Shown piece after piece: positions 1 through 5,485 of a stretch of 7,561 bases of DNA. The notes under the pieces were generated by a model, which made no database searches, had not been told where the DNA came from, and was given only the letters and a program-made list of their open reading frames with translations. How positions within the stretch are numbered: the stretch's first letter is position 1; each line of letters opens with the position of its first letter. The translations under genes were made by a program, and so were the position numbers. This stretch comes from an uncultured Ruminococcus sp. Its GTDB lineage: Bacteria; Bacillota; Clostridia; Oscillospirales; Ruminococcaceae. The DNA lies in NCBI GenBank assembly GCA_947167535.1, contig CAMVIL010000049.1:1-7561 (forward strand). The letters are read 5' to 3'.

Positions 1-1581
1 CTGGTGACTAACGTCTTGAACGTCATCCACGGGAACGGCAAATTCCCCGCTGCCGCTGACAACAGCCGCAGGACGCTCTGCGTTCACCCAACCCTCGCCG
101 TTGGGGAGTTTGGCATCCTCCGGTATGCTCTTGAAATTCTCACCGAGAGTGAAAGACTTTAAGCTTTCGCAGCCCGTGAAGATGCCGTCCATAAATACGA
201 CATTGCTTGTGTCAAAACCGCTGAGATCGAGCGAGGCAAGACCTGAACAGCCGTTGAACATATAGTTCATACTTGTGACATTACTTGTATCAAAGCTGCT
301 GAGGTCGAGCGAAGTCAGAGTGGAACAGCCGAGTATCCAGTTGTTTGTGAGTCCGTCTAAATATCCGCCGAACATACACTCCATGGTGGTGACATTGCGT
401 GTATCAAATCCGCTTACGTCAAGCGAGGTCAGGGCAGAGCAGCCGGAGAACATATATGACATATCTGTAACTTTGCTTGTATCAAAGTTGCTCAGATCAA
501 GCGATGTTAGGGATTGACAGAAACAGAACATCCTGCTCATATTTGTGACATTGCTCGTGTCAAAGCCGCTGAGATCGAGGGATGTCAGAGAGGAGCATTT
601 CATGAACATTTCGCTCATATTAGTGACGTTGCTTGTATCGAACCCGCTTACATCAAGCGACGTCAATTTTTCACATGAAAAAAACATATTATGCATATCC
701 GTGACATTGCTTGTATCAAAGCTGCTCACATCGATTGTAGGCAATCCGGAACAACTTTTGAACATATAACGCATAGTTGTGACATTACTTGTATCAAATC
801 CGCTGAGATCGAGCGATGTCAGTCTGTTGCAGTAGCAGAACATCTCAGCCATATTGGTGACGCTGCTCGTATCAAATCTGCTCAGGTCAAGGTCGGTCAG
901 GCTCGAACAATCCCAGAACATCGACATCATATTGGTAACGTGAGCAGTATCGAAATTACTTACATCGAGCTTGCTGAGACCGTAGCAGCCCCCGAACATA
1001 TAATGCATATCCGTAACATTGCTTGTGTTCAAGCCGCTTACATCGAGCTTGGTGATTCTTTTACAGTGACCGAACATTCCTGACATATCCGTGACCTTAC
1101 TTGGATCAAAACTGCTTACATCAAGTGAAGTAAGTTTTGCACAGTCCCAGAACATAGTAGACATATCTGTGACCTTGCTTGTATCAAAACTGCTTATATC
1201 AAGCGAAGTAAGATTAAAACAATAACTGAACATACTGCTCATGTCTGTGACCTTGCTTGTTTCCGCATTTGAAAGGTCTATAGAGGTGCATTCTGTAAAA
1301 TGGTAAAAAAGTCTATAACAATTTTCGGGAAGTACCGTTCCTTCTTCGGCTATAATGGACTTAACACTATTCCAGTAGCCAATAGCTCTGATAGCGTTAC
1401 GGTCTACTTTGCCTCTGAGAGTTAGCGTGCCCGTTGCTTCGTCAAAGGAATAGCACTCTGCTCCTACAGCAGAATCAGCCTGTGCTGTTATGCTCTGTGC
1501 GATGGCGGGTGCGCCGCAGCCGATGGCTCCTGTCATCATGCACAGAGCCATTACTGCTGCTAAAAGTCTTTTCGATCTCAT
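1..1581 (-). CDS. BspA-family leucine-rich-repeat surface protein (26-residue repeats, DUF285-like), 3' end outside window
   Basis: A reading frame of 527 codons runs from an ATG at 1581 to the window edge without a stop, so the protein is C-terminally incomplete here. The start has an AGGAGG ribosome binding site at 1595-1590, 8 nt away. The N-terminus (MRSKRLLAAVMALCMMTG) is a basic stretch plus hydrophobic core, i.e. a signal peptide; cleavage could follow APAIA (signal peptidase I), though AIGC at about residue 22 is a weak lipobox candidate. Residues about 43-97 form an N-terminal region (FDEATGTLTLRG) seen in BspA-like proteins. Residues 98-473 are 14 tandem repeats of the form LTSLDVSxFDTSNVTDM followed by xxMFxxCxx, matching the bacterial surface 26-residue repeat / DUF285 family. 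After the repeats comes a divergent tail with GEGWVNAE. The family is extracellular and linked to adhesion or binding of host or plant material; the ligand cannot be told from sequence. A dockerin or cell-wall anchor could lie in the missing C-terminus. Confidence 0.9.
   Translation of the reverse strand, partial: MRSKRLLAAVMALCMMTGAIGCGAPAIAQSITAQADSAVGAECYSFDEATGTLTLRGKVDRNAIRAIGYWNSVKSIIAEEGTVLPENCYRLFYHFTECTSIDLSNAETSKVTDMSSMFSYCFNLTSLDISSFDTSKVTDMSTMFWDCAKLTSLDVSSFDPSKVTDMSGMFGHCKRITKLDVSGLNTSNVTDMHYMFGGCYGLSKLDVSNFDTAHVTNMMSMFWDCSSLTDLDLSRFDTSSVTNMAEMFCYCNRLTSLDLSGFDTSNVTTMRYMFKSCSGLPTIDVSSFDTSNVTDMHNMFFSCEKLTSLDVSGFDTSNVTNMSEMFMKCSSLTSLDLSGFDTSNVTNMSRMFCFCQSLTSLDLSNFDTSKVTDMSYMFSGCSALTSLDVSGFDTRNVTTMECMFGGYLDGLTNNWILGCSTLTSLDLSSFDTSNVTSMNYMFNGCSGLASLDLSGFDTSNVVFMDGIFTGCESLKSFTLGENFKSIPEDAKLPNGEGWVNAERPAAVVSGSGEFAVPVDDVQDVSHQ
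163..1290 (-). repeat. Tandem 78-bp coding repeats (14 units) of the BspA-like protein
   Basis: The motif GTCAC (tgac on the plus strand) recurs at 1248, 1170, 1092, 1014, 936, 858, 780, 702, 624, 546, 468, 390, 276 and 198. Spacing is exactly 78 bp, except 114 bp between 390 and 276, where a 36-bp (12-residue) insertion around 320-356 encodes a sequence including LDGLTNNWIL. Each unit encodes 26 residues with conserved Leu, Asp, Phe, the DTSNVT core, MxxMF and a Cys near the end. Codon choice differs between units, so most duplications are not very recent. The final unit (about 163-240) is degenerate, with VVFM replacing VTxM. Confidence 0.92.
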
Positions 1582-1636
1582 AATTTCATCCTCCTGTTAT
1601 TAAGTTGGATATATTTTATATCAATATCCGAAACAA

Positions 1637-1665
1637 ATTATAGCATGAATTAACGGAAATGTCAA
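1637..1665 (-). promoter_or_regulatory. Perfect consensus sigma-A promoter of the BspA-like gene
   Basis: On the minus strand, TTGACA lies at 1665-1660 and TATAAT at 1642-1637, separated by 17 bp. About 20 nt of A/T-rich sequence sits upstream of the -35 box (plus-strand 1666-1688) and could act as an UP element. Transcription would begin near 1630, giving a leader of about 50 nt that carries the AGGAGG site. Both hexamers and the spacer are consensus, which predicts strong constitutive transcription unless a repressor acts. Confidence 0.85.
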
Positions 1666-2101
1666 TACTTAAATGATAATTATGATTAGCTGTCCTGCTT
1701 TTCGGCCGCGGCTGATCTGTACTATTATAAATGTCTTTTGTTTTAGCACGGCTGCGGGGGCAAAGAAAAAAGAAGAAAGAATAGTTTTTGATACTAAGTT
1801 TTTCGCTGAAATTGAACAAGCACTTCGAGATAAAGGCGTGACTGTGGAATATAAGGAGTAGTATCGTGTAGTCGGTAAAGCATTTAACATTAACCTCCGA
1901 TAATGCACCGCCCGCAAGCACAGAGTACTCGATATTGTCATATTTAAGGGTTTCAAAAGGATTCAAAAAAGTTATGCCAAAATATGAAACCCATATTCTA
2001 TCATAAACGCAAGGAACTTCTTATAACACAAAATAAGTCGGCATATCTTTAGTTGTCAAATAGTAGTCAAAAACCGATTTTTGTGTGATGTCAGAAAATG
2101 T
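1666..2101. other. Gene-poor interval between the BspA-like gene and the tRNA-Trp terminator
   Basis: I see no convincing gene here. It contains the upstream flank of the BspA-like promoter, a coding-like stretch on the plus strand ending at 1861, and a coding-like stretch on the minus strand from 1966 towards about 1867. From about 1980 to 2100 it is A/T-rich with no ORF, repeat or RNA that I recognise. The two coding-like stretches may be remnants of decayed genes; see the separate entry and finding. Confidence 0.5.
1673..1861 (+). pseudogene. Possible gene remnant (C-terminal fragment-like, 62 codons)
   Basis: The frame is open for 62 codons and ends in TAG at 1859-1861. The last 30 or so residues look like real protein: a KKKEER segment, then IVFDTKFFAEIEQALRDKG and a short strand ending VEYKE, i.e. 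an amphipathic helix plus strand. The first half (Cys- and Pro-containing, hydrophobic) does not look coding. No ribosome binding site precedes the ATG at 1673, and none precedes an internal start. This fits the surviving 3' end of a lost gene better than an intact small gene. I do not recognise a family. It could also be chance. Confidence 0.25.
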
Positions 2102-2136
2102 AAAAAGCTCGCAAACCGCGTGTTTGCGAGCTTTTT
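2102..2136 (-). terminator. Strong intrinsic terminator of tRNA-Trp, symmetric enough to act on both strands
   Basis: Positions 2102-2116 and 2122-2136 form a perfect 15-bp inverted repeat (AAAAAGCTCGCAAAC pairing with GTTTGCGAGCTTTTT) around a 5-nt loop, CGCGT. The arm ends give T runs on both strands. It begins only 3 nt beyond the CCA end of the tRNA on the minus strand, so its main job is presumably to end the tRNA-Trp transcript. On the plus strand it would block transcription running towards the tRNA. Confidence 0.88.
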
Positions 2137-2138
2137 GA

Positions 2139-2214
2139 TGGCAGGGGCAGAAGGATTCGAACCCTCGGCACGCGGTTTTGGAGACCGCTGCTCTACCAAC
2201 TGAGCTATACCCCT
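2139..2214 (-). tRNA. trnW: tRNA-Trp (anticodon CCA)
   Basis: Read on the minus strand this folds as a complete 76-nt tRNA with encoded CCA. The acceptor arm AGGGGTA pairs with TGCCCCT (one G-U). The D arm is GCTC-AGTTGGTA-GAGC. The anticodon arm GCGGT-CTCCAAA-ACCGC has CCA at 34-36. The variable loop is GTGCC, and the T arm is GAGGG-TTCGAAT-CCTTC (one G-U). The discriminator base is G, as expected for bacterial tRNA-Trp. It reads UGG codons. It stands alone between its own promoter and terminator, not in a tRNA cluster. Confidence 0.97.
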
Positions 2215-2243
2215 AAATGTTCTGTGGCTCAACCACGTATGCT

Positions 2244-2272
2244 ATTATATCATATCCCGAATGGTTTGTCAA
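2244..2272 (-). promoter_or_regulatory. Perfect consensus sigma-A promoter of tRNA-Trp
   Basis: On the minus strand, TTGACA (2272-2267) and TATAAT (2249-2244) are separated by exactly 17 bp. The predicted start, about 2237, lies some 22 nt upstream of the mature tRNA 5' end at 2214, leaving a short leader for RNase P to remove. Such a consensus promoter is normal for a stable RNA gene. Confidence 0.88.
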
Positions 2273-2312
2273 GTGTTAATCGATATTTTTAAAAAATAAA
2301 ATTTATTAATGA

Positions 2313-2338
2313 TATATACACGTTTAGAGGTGTATATA
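2313..2338. promoter_or_regulatory. Inverted repeat overlapping a -10-like box; candidate operator
   Basis: TATATACAC (2313-2321) and GTGTATATA (2330-2338) are perfect 9-bp inverted arms around an 8-nt spacer. The right arm overlaps a TATAAT hexamer at 2335-2340, which lacks a good -35 box 17 bp upstream. The site lies between the divergent tRNA-Trp promoter and the aminoglycoside kinase promoter. A palindrome of this size over a -10 box is the usual shape of a dimeric repressor site, but no regulator gene is in the window. It may also be a chance A/T-rich palindrome. Confidence 0.45.
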
Positions 2339-2389
2339 ATTGTTATATGGTTGTGGCTGTGAGATCATTTCTGCTGTCATATATTGCGC

Positions 2390-2418
2390 TTGCAAATACG
2401 CGCCGAATGTGTTAGAAT
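2390..2418 (+). promoter_or_regulatory. Extended -10 sigma-A promoter for the aminoglycoside kinase gene
   Basis: TTGCAA (2390-2395) is followed after 17 bp by TAGAAT (2413-2418), with TG at 2410-2411 making an extended -10 (TGTTAGAAT). Transcription would start near 2425, about 45 nt before the GTG start. The same -35 variant and extended -10 pattern is used by the rimP promoter at 3372-3400. Confidence 0.65.
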
Positions 2419-2429
2419 TGTATCACAGA

Positions 2430-2443
2430 CCCGCAGGCGCGGG
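2430..2443 (+). other. Small GC-rich hairpin in the kinase leader
   Basis: CCCGC (2430-2434) and GCGGG (2439-2443) can pair around the loop AGGC, at the very 5' end of the predicted transcript. It ends 10 nt before the GAAAGG ribosome binding site (2454-2459) and does not mask it. It has no T run, so it is not a terminator; it might stabilise the mRNA 5' end. Confidence 0.35.
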
Positions 2444-2469
2444 CGAAGACGATGAAAGGGTGACGGCTT

Positions 2470-3273
2470 GTGGAATTGGATATCGTAACGCGGGTCCCCG
2501 AACAGATCCGGGAGCGCATCAGCGGCAGACCTTATACCACCGACAGCATAGGGCTCTCGGGCGGCGAGGTGTACCTGTTTGAGGATATGGTGCTGAAAGT
2601 CTGTAAGGCTTCGGCTGACGGCGCGGAAATGGCGGCGGCTCTGCGCTGGCTGGAGGGTAAGCTTCCCGTGCCGAAGGTCATTGAATACTGCACGCGGGAC
2701 GGTATGGAATACCTGCTCATGAGCAGGCTGGACGGCAGGATGAGCTGCGATACCTATTATCTGGAACGCTCCGAGCTGCTGCTCGGTCTGATGGCGGAGG
2801 GGCTCAGAATGCTCTGGAGCCTTGACATCTCCGACTGCCCGAGGTCGCGCGGACTGGACGCCGAACTTGCCGAAGTCCGCCGCCATGTCGAGCAGGGGCT
2901 TGTGGATATCAGCTTGTGCGAACCAGATACCTTCGGAGAGGGCGGCTTCAAAGACCCTGCCGACCTGCTGGAGTGGCTCGAAAATAACAAGCCGGTCTTC
3001 GACCCTGTGTTCTCTCACGGCGATTTTGGTCTGCCTAATGTGCTTTTGGAGAATGACCGCATCAGCGGCTTTATCGACCTGGGAGACTGTGGTGTTGCCG
3101 ACAGATGGCGGGATATCTCCCTCTGCTGGAAGAGCCTTAGGAACAATTTCAACGGCACCTTTGGCGGAAAAGTCTATCCCGATTTCGACCCCGACGGGCT
3201 GTTCCGGCACTTGGGAATACAGCCCGACCGCGATAAGCTGAGGTACTATCTACTGCTTGACGAACTGTTCTGA
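2470..3273 (+). CDS. Aminoglycoside 3'-phosphotransferase family kinase, APH(3')-III-like
   Basis: This 267-residue protein starts at GTG 2470, preceded by GAAAGG at 2454-2459 and by an in-frame TGA at 2461, so no upstream start is possible. The family transfers the gamma-phosphate of ATP to the 3'-hydroxyl of kanamycin- or neomycin-type aminoglycosides in the cytoplasm. Landmarks: ATP-binding Lys43 (MVLKVCK), WLEGKLPVPKV at 60-70, DISDCP at 119-124, FKDP at 160-163, the catalytic loop HGDFGLPN at 183-190 (Asp185 catalytic, Asn190 metal), and GFIDLG at 200-205 (Asp203 metal). The C-terminus YYLLLDELF closely matches that of APH(3')-IIIa, where the terminal Phe carboxylate helps bind drug. Length is near the 264 residues of APH(3')-IIIa, and no key residue is missing. 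Base composition resembles the neighbouring core genes, so recent transfer is not evident. Resistance activity is inferred; a kinase with another natural substrate is possible. No mobile-element parts flank it. Confidence 0.9.
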   Translation: MELDIVTRVPEQIRERISGRPYTTDSIGLSGGEVYLFEDMVLKVCKASADGAEMAAALRWLEGKLPVPKVIEYCTRDGMEYLLMSRLDGRMSCDTYYLERSELLLGLMAEGLRMLWSLDISDCPRSRGLDAELAEVRRHVEQGLVDISLCEPDTFGEGGFKDPADLLEWLENNKPVFDPVFSHGDFGLPNVLLENDRISGFIDLGDCGVADRWRDISLCWKSLRNNFNGTFGGKVYPDFDPDGLFRHLGIQPDRDKLRYYLLLDELF

Positions 3274-3371
3274 ACGGGGAAGTTAGTAAGGAAAGACGGG
3301 TCGGAAAGTGAAAATTCAATCTGCGTTCACAAATAATTCAGAAAATAACCGCTAAATTCGGGTCGGAGCTA

Positions 3372-3400
3372 TTGCAAAATCCCGCGTAACGTGGTATAAT
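3372..3400 (+). promoter_or_regulatory. Extended -10 sigma-A promoter of the rimP-nusA-infB operon
   Basis: TTGCAA (3372-3377), a 17-bp spacer and TATAAT (3395-3400), with TG at 3392-3393 giving an extended -10. Transcription would start near 3407, leaving a leader of about 66 nt before rimP that is largely filled by the hairpin at 3419-3446. The interval 3274-3371 upstream shows no terminator for the kinase gene and no ORF of note; the 9-mer CGGGTCGGA occurs twice in it (3297 and 3359). Confidence 0.82.
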
Positions 3401-3418
3401 GTATAAGATATTTGACAG

Positions 3419-3452
3419 AAAGGACCGATTGAAAAATCGGTCTTTTGATTTT
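3419..3452 (+). terminator. Leader terminator-like hairpin upstream of rimP (candidate NusA-dependent attenuator)
   Basis: Positions 3419-3430 pair with 3435-3446 in a 12-bp stem (one G-T pair at 3422/3443) capped by a GAAA tetraloop. The 3' arm ends in TTTT, followed by GATTTTG, so the U-tract is interrupted. The rimP ribosome binding site AAGGAGG (3455-3461) begins 8 nt after the stem. An intrinsic terminator with a poor distal U-tract between promoter and first gene is the form expected of a conditional terminator. From memory, in Bacillus subtilis the same operon is autoregulated by a NusA-dependent terminator in its leader; equivalence here is inference. Confidence 0.7.
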
Positions 3453-3472
3453 GTAAGGAGGCTTGCTTCTGA

Positions 3473-3958
3473 ATGAACACAGTTGAAAAGGCACGCTCGC
3501 TGGCACAGCCGCTATGCGACAGGATGGGACTCTTCCTCTGGGACGTCCGTTTTGAAAAGGAAGGCGCGCTGTGGTATCTGAGGATATTCATCGACCGCGA
3601 CGAGGGCGTGGACATGAATACCTGCGAGGAATTTTCCCGCGAGTACAACACACTGCTGGATGAAGAGGATTTCATCACTCAGAATTACATCTTTGAGGCG
3701 GGAAGCCCGGGTCTGGGCAGAAAGCTGACAAGACGTGAGCATTTTGAGGTCTGCACCGGAGATGAAGTGCGGGTCAAGCTCTACAAGGCGAGAAACGGCG
3801 AGAAGAATTTCGTCGGACTGCTCGCAGACTGCGATGACGAAGGCTTTACGCTTGCGTTTTCCGTAGACGAAAACGGCAAGGCTCTTGAGTCGGAACGCTT
3901 TGAATACAAAGAGTGTTCTTCGGTTAATTTAAACGATGACGCCGATCTGTTCGGCTGA
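3473..3958 (+). CDS. rimP: Ribosome maturation factor RimP
   Basis: The 161-residue protein starts at ATG 3473, preceded by AAGGAGG (3455-3461, 11 nt away) and by an in-frame TGA at 3470, which fixes the start. RimP binds the 30S subunit and is needed late in its maturation, around S12 and the central pseudoknot. The N-terminal alpha/beta domain spans about 1-75 (WDVRFEKEGALWYLRIFIDR). The family signature follows at about 75-95 (EAGSPGLGRKLTRREHF), leading into the C-terminal Sm-like beta-barrel with GDEVRVKLYKA and FVGLLADCDDEGFTL. Length is usual for the family. It is the first gene of the operon; nusA follows after 25 nt. Confidence 0.96.
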   Translation: MNTVEKARSLAQPLCDRMGLFLWDVRFEKEGALWYLRIFIDRDEGVDMNTCEEFSREYNTLLDEEDFITQNYIFEAGSPGLGRKLTRREHFEVCTGDEVRVKLYKARNGEKNFVGLLADCDDEGFTLAFSVDENGKALESERFEYKECSSVNLNDDADLFG

Positions 3959-3983
3959 TATAAGAAAGGAATGGTTGAGAAAA

Positions 3984-5204
3984 ATGGCAAGGAGAAAAAA
4001 CACTAAGGCTGCGGAGCCGTCGCCCGCTGAGATCAATAAGATGTTCTTTGACGCGCTGGCTGATATGGCTAAGGAGAACGGGCTTGAGCTTGAGACTCTT
4101 GCAGAGATAATCAGGCAGGGCGTTGAGAAGGCTATAAAGCGCGACAACCCCAAGTGCGAGTACATCAGGGTCGAGATCAACCCCGAGGAGAATATCCTTG
4201 AGATGGGTATCATGAAGCAGGTAGTAGACGACGAGCCGCTTGATGATTACAACGAGATCAACATCGAGGAAGCCCGTGTTATCGATCCCACCTGTCATGT
4301 GGGCGGTATGTGCCTGCTGAAGGTCTCTCCCGCTACTTTCGGAAGAGTCGCCGTGCAGAACGCAAAGCAGCAGATCAAGCATGAGCTCAAGAATCACGAG
4401 CGTGAGCGCCTGATCGAGCAGTTCAACGACAAGCTCTATGAGTGTGTTACCGCTAAGGTAGAGCGTATCGAAGGCAGGACAGGAAACGCAGTCCTGAGCT
4501 TCGACAAGAGCGAGGTTTACCTCGTGCATCAGGAGCAGATCCCCGGTGAGATACTTACTCCCGGCGATATGATAAAGATTTATGTAGTAGGCATAGCCAA
4601 TCCAGAGAAGAAGCCTACCCTCAAGATCTCCAGAACCCACAAGGATCTCGTAAAGAGACTCTTTGAAAAGGAAGTCCCCGAGATCGCGGACGGCGTTGTT
4701 GAGATAAAGGGCATCTCGAGAGTTGCAGGTTCCCGCTCCAAGCTGGCTGTAAGCAGCAACGACCCCAACGTAGACGCTATCGGCGCCTGCATCGGTCCCA
4801 GAAAGTCGCGTATCTCCGCAGTAGTTGATGAGCTGGGCGGCGAGAAGATCGACATTATCCCTTACAGCGAGAACAAGGCAGAGTACATCGCGATGGCGCT
4901 GGCTCCCGCACAGGTGCTGGACGTTATCATCAACGAGGAAGCCGAGACTCCTACCTGCCGTGTTATCGTTCCCTCTAACCAGCTCTCGCTGGCGATCGGC
5001 AACAAGGGTCAGAACGCACGCCTTGCAGCAGGCCTCACAGGCTTCAAGATCGACATTATCTCCGACGTTCAGGCTAAGGAACTCGACGAGCAGGAAGAGA
5101 CTGAGGAGACCGCAGCACCCGTTGCTGAGGCAGCAGTTGAAGAAGCCGCAGCCGAGACTCCCGCAGATACTGCTGAGGAGACCGCAGCCGAGGGTGAGGA
5201 ATAA
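3984..5204 (+). CDS. nusA: Transcription termination/antitermination factor NusA
   Basis: NusA binds RNA polymerase and nascent RNA, promoting pausing and hairpin-dependent termination. I chose ATG 3984 (MARRKNTKAAEPS, 406 residues) because GAAAGGA lies at 3964-3970; an in-frame ATG at 3936 would overlap rimP and lacks a site. Compared with B. subtilis NusA (371 residues) there is an N-terminal extension of about 15 residues. The RNA polymerase-binding N-terminal domain covers about 20-150, S1 about 152-215 (KVERIEGRTG), KH1 about 225-295 (VDAIGACIGPRKSRI), and KH2 about 315-360 (PSNQLSLAIGNKGQNARLAA). KH2 keeps its GXXG loop (GNKG, 339-342), but KH1 has GPRK at 271-274, where B. subtilis has GPKG. 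Residues about 370-406 are an Ala/Glu-rich acidic tail. There are no C-terminal AR repeats, as usual outside proteobacteria. The TAA stop shares one base with the ylxR start (TAATG). Confidence 0.96.
   Translation: MARRKNTKAAEPSPAEINKMFFDALADMAKENGLELETLAEIIRQGVEKAIKRDNPKCEYIRVEINPEENILEMGIMKQVVDDEPLDDYNEINIEEARVIDPTCHVGGMCLLKVSPATFGRVAVQNAKQQIKHELKNHERERLIEQFNDKLYECVTAKVERIEGRTGNAVLSFDKSEVYLVHQEQIPGEILTPGDMIKIYVVGIANPEKKPTLKISRTHKDLVKRLFEKEVPEIADGVVEIKGISRVAGSRSKLAVSSNDPNVDAIGACIGPRKSRISAVVDELGGEKIDIIPYSENKAEYIAMALAPAQVLDVIINEEAETPTCRVIVPSNQLSLAIGNKGQNARLAAGLTGFKIDIISDVQAKELDEQEETEETAAPVAEAAVEEAAAETPADTAEETAAEGEE
4468..4504 (+). other. Long imperfect hairpin inside nusA
   Basis: TCGAAG (4468-4473) plus CAGGAC (4475-4480) pair with GTCCTG (4491-4496) plus CTTCGA (4499-4504), 12 base pairs interrupted only by a 1x2 internal loop, around a 10-nt loop. 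It lies in the S1-domain coding region and has no T run, so it is not an intrinsic terminator. It may be chance in a GC-rich gene, or may affect mRNA decay or translation. Confidence 0.35.
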
Positions 5205-5485
5205 TGTCTCAGGCTAAGGTAAAGAAAATACCGCAGCGCTTGTGTCTCGGATGCAACGAGATGAAAAACAAGCGCGATCTGATAAGAGTCGTCCGTTCCA
5301 AAGAGGGTGAGATATCCCTCGACCTTACCGGCAGAAAGTCGGGAAGGGGAGCATATATATGCAGGAGCATAGAATGCTTTAAGGCGGCGCGCAAGGCAAG
5401 GAGATTCGAGAGAGCCTTCTCCTGCGCGATAAGCGACGAGATTTACGACGGAATGGAGCGTGAGCTTGAAAATGAGCACAGCTAA
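5204..5485 (+). CDS. ylxR: YlxR/RnpM family RNA-binding protein (DUF448)
   Basis: A 93-residue protein whose ATG (5204) overlaps the nusA stop by one base, indicating translational coupling. Family hallmarks are PQRLCLGCNEMKNKRDLIRV at about 10-29, GRGAYIC at about 48-54 and a second Cys shortly after (CRSIEC), then the basic helix KAARKARRFERAF. The four Cys in two CxxC/CxxxxC pairs suggest a metal site or a structural role in this lineage. In B. subtilis the protein was renamed RnpM because it binds the RNase P RNA and modulates RNase P activity in vitro. Length is typical. The 3' end overlaps the ylxQ start by 14 nt. Confidence 0.93.
   Translation: MSQAKVKKIPQRLCLGCNEMKNKRDLIRVVRSKEGEISLDLTGRKSGRGAYICRSIECFKAARKARRFERAFSCAISDEIYDGMERELENEHS

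Noticed and set aside
275..1083. Three plus-strand open frames (275-517, 545-769, 691-1083) encoding repetitive proteins
   Set aside because: They are antisense shadows of the 78-bp repeats of the minus-strand BspA-like gene; because 78 is a multiple of 3, any open frame stays open across units. They have no ribosome binding sites.
163..1290. CRISPR array
   Set aside because: The 78-bp periodic units are coding, degenerate at third positions, in frame with a signal-peptide-bearing protein, and have no repeat-spacer structure.
2139..2214. tRNA as an integration (att) site of a mobile element
   Set aside because: No integrase gene and no direct repeat of the tRNA 3' end is visible in the window; the tRNA is intact with its own terminator.
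2340..2582. Plus-strand 80-codon frame overlapping the kinase start
   Set aside because: Its ATG lies in the -10-like box at 2335-2340, it has no ribosome binding site, and it runs into the kinase gene in another frame.
2377..3210. Long minus-strand open frame (277 codons) opposite the kinase gene
   Set aside because: The plus-strand frame has all APH(3') motifs; the antisense frame is Pro/His/Arg/Ala-rich with no recognisable domain and follows from GC-rich third positions.
3924..4640. Minus-strand open frame of 238 codons opposite nusA
   Set aside because: Leu/Asp/Val-rich translation produced by GAG/AAG/ATC codons of nusA read in reverse; no start signals and no domain.
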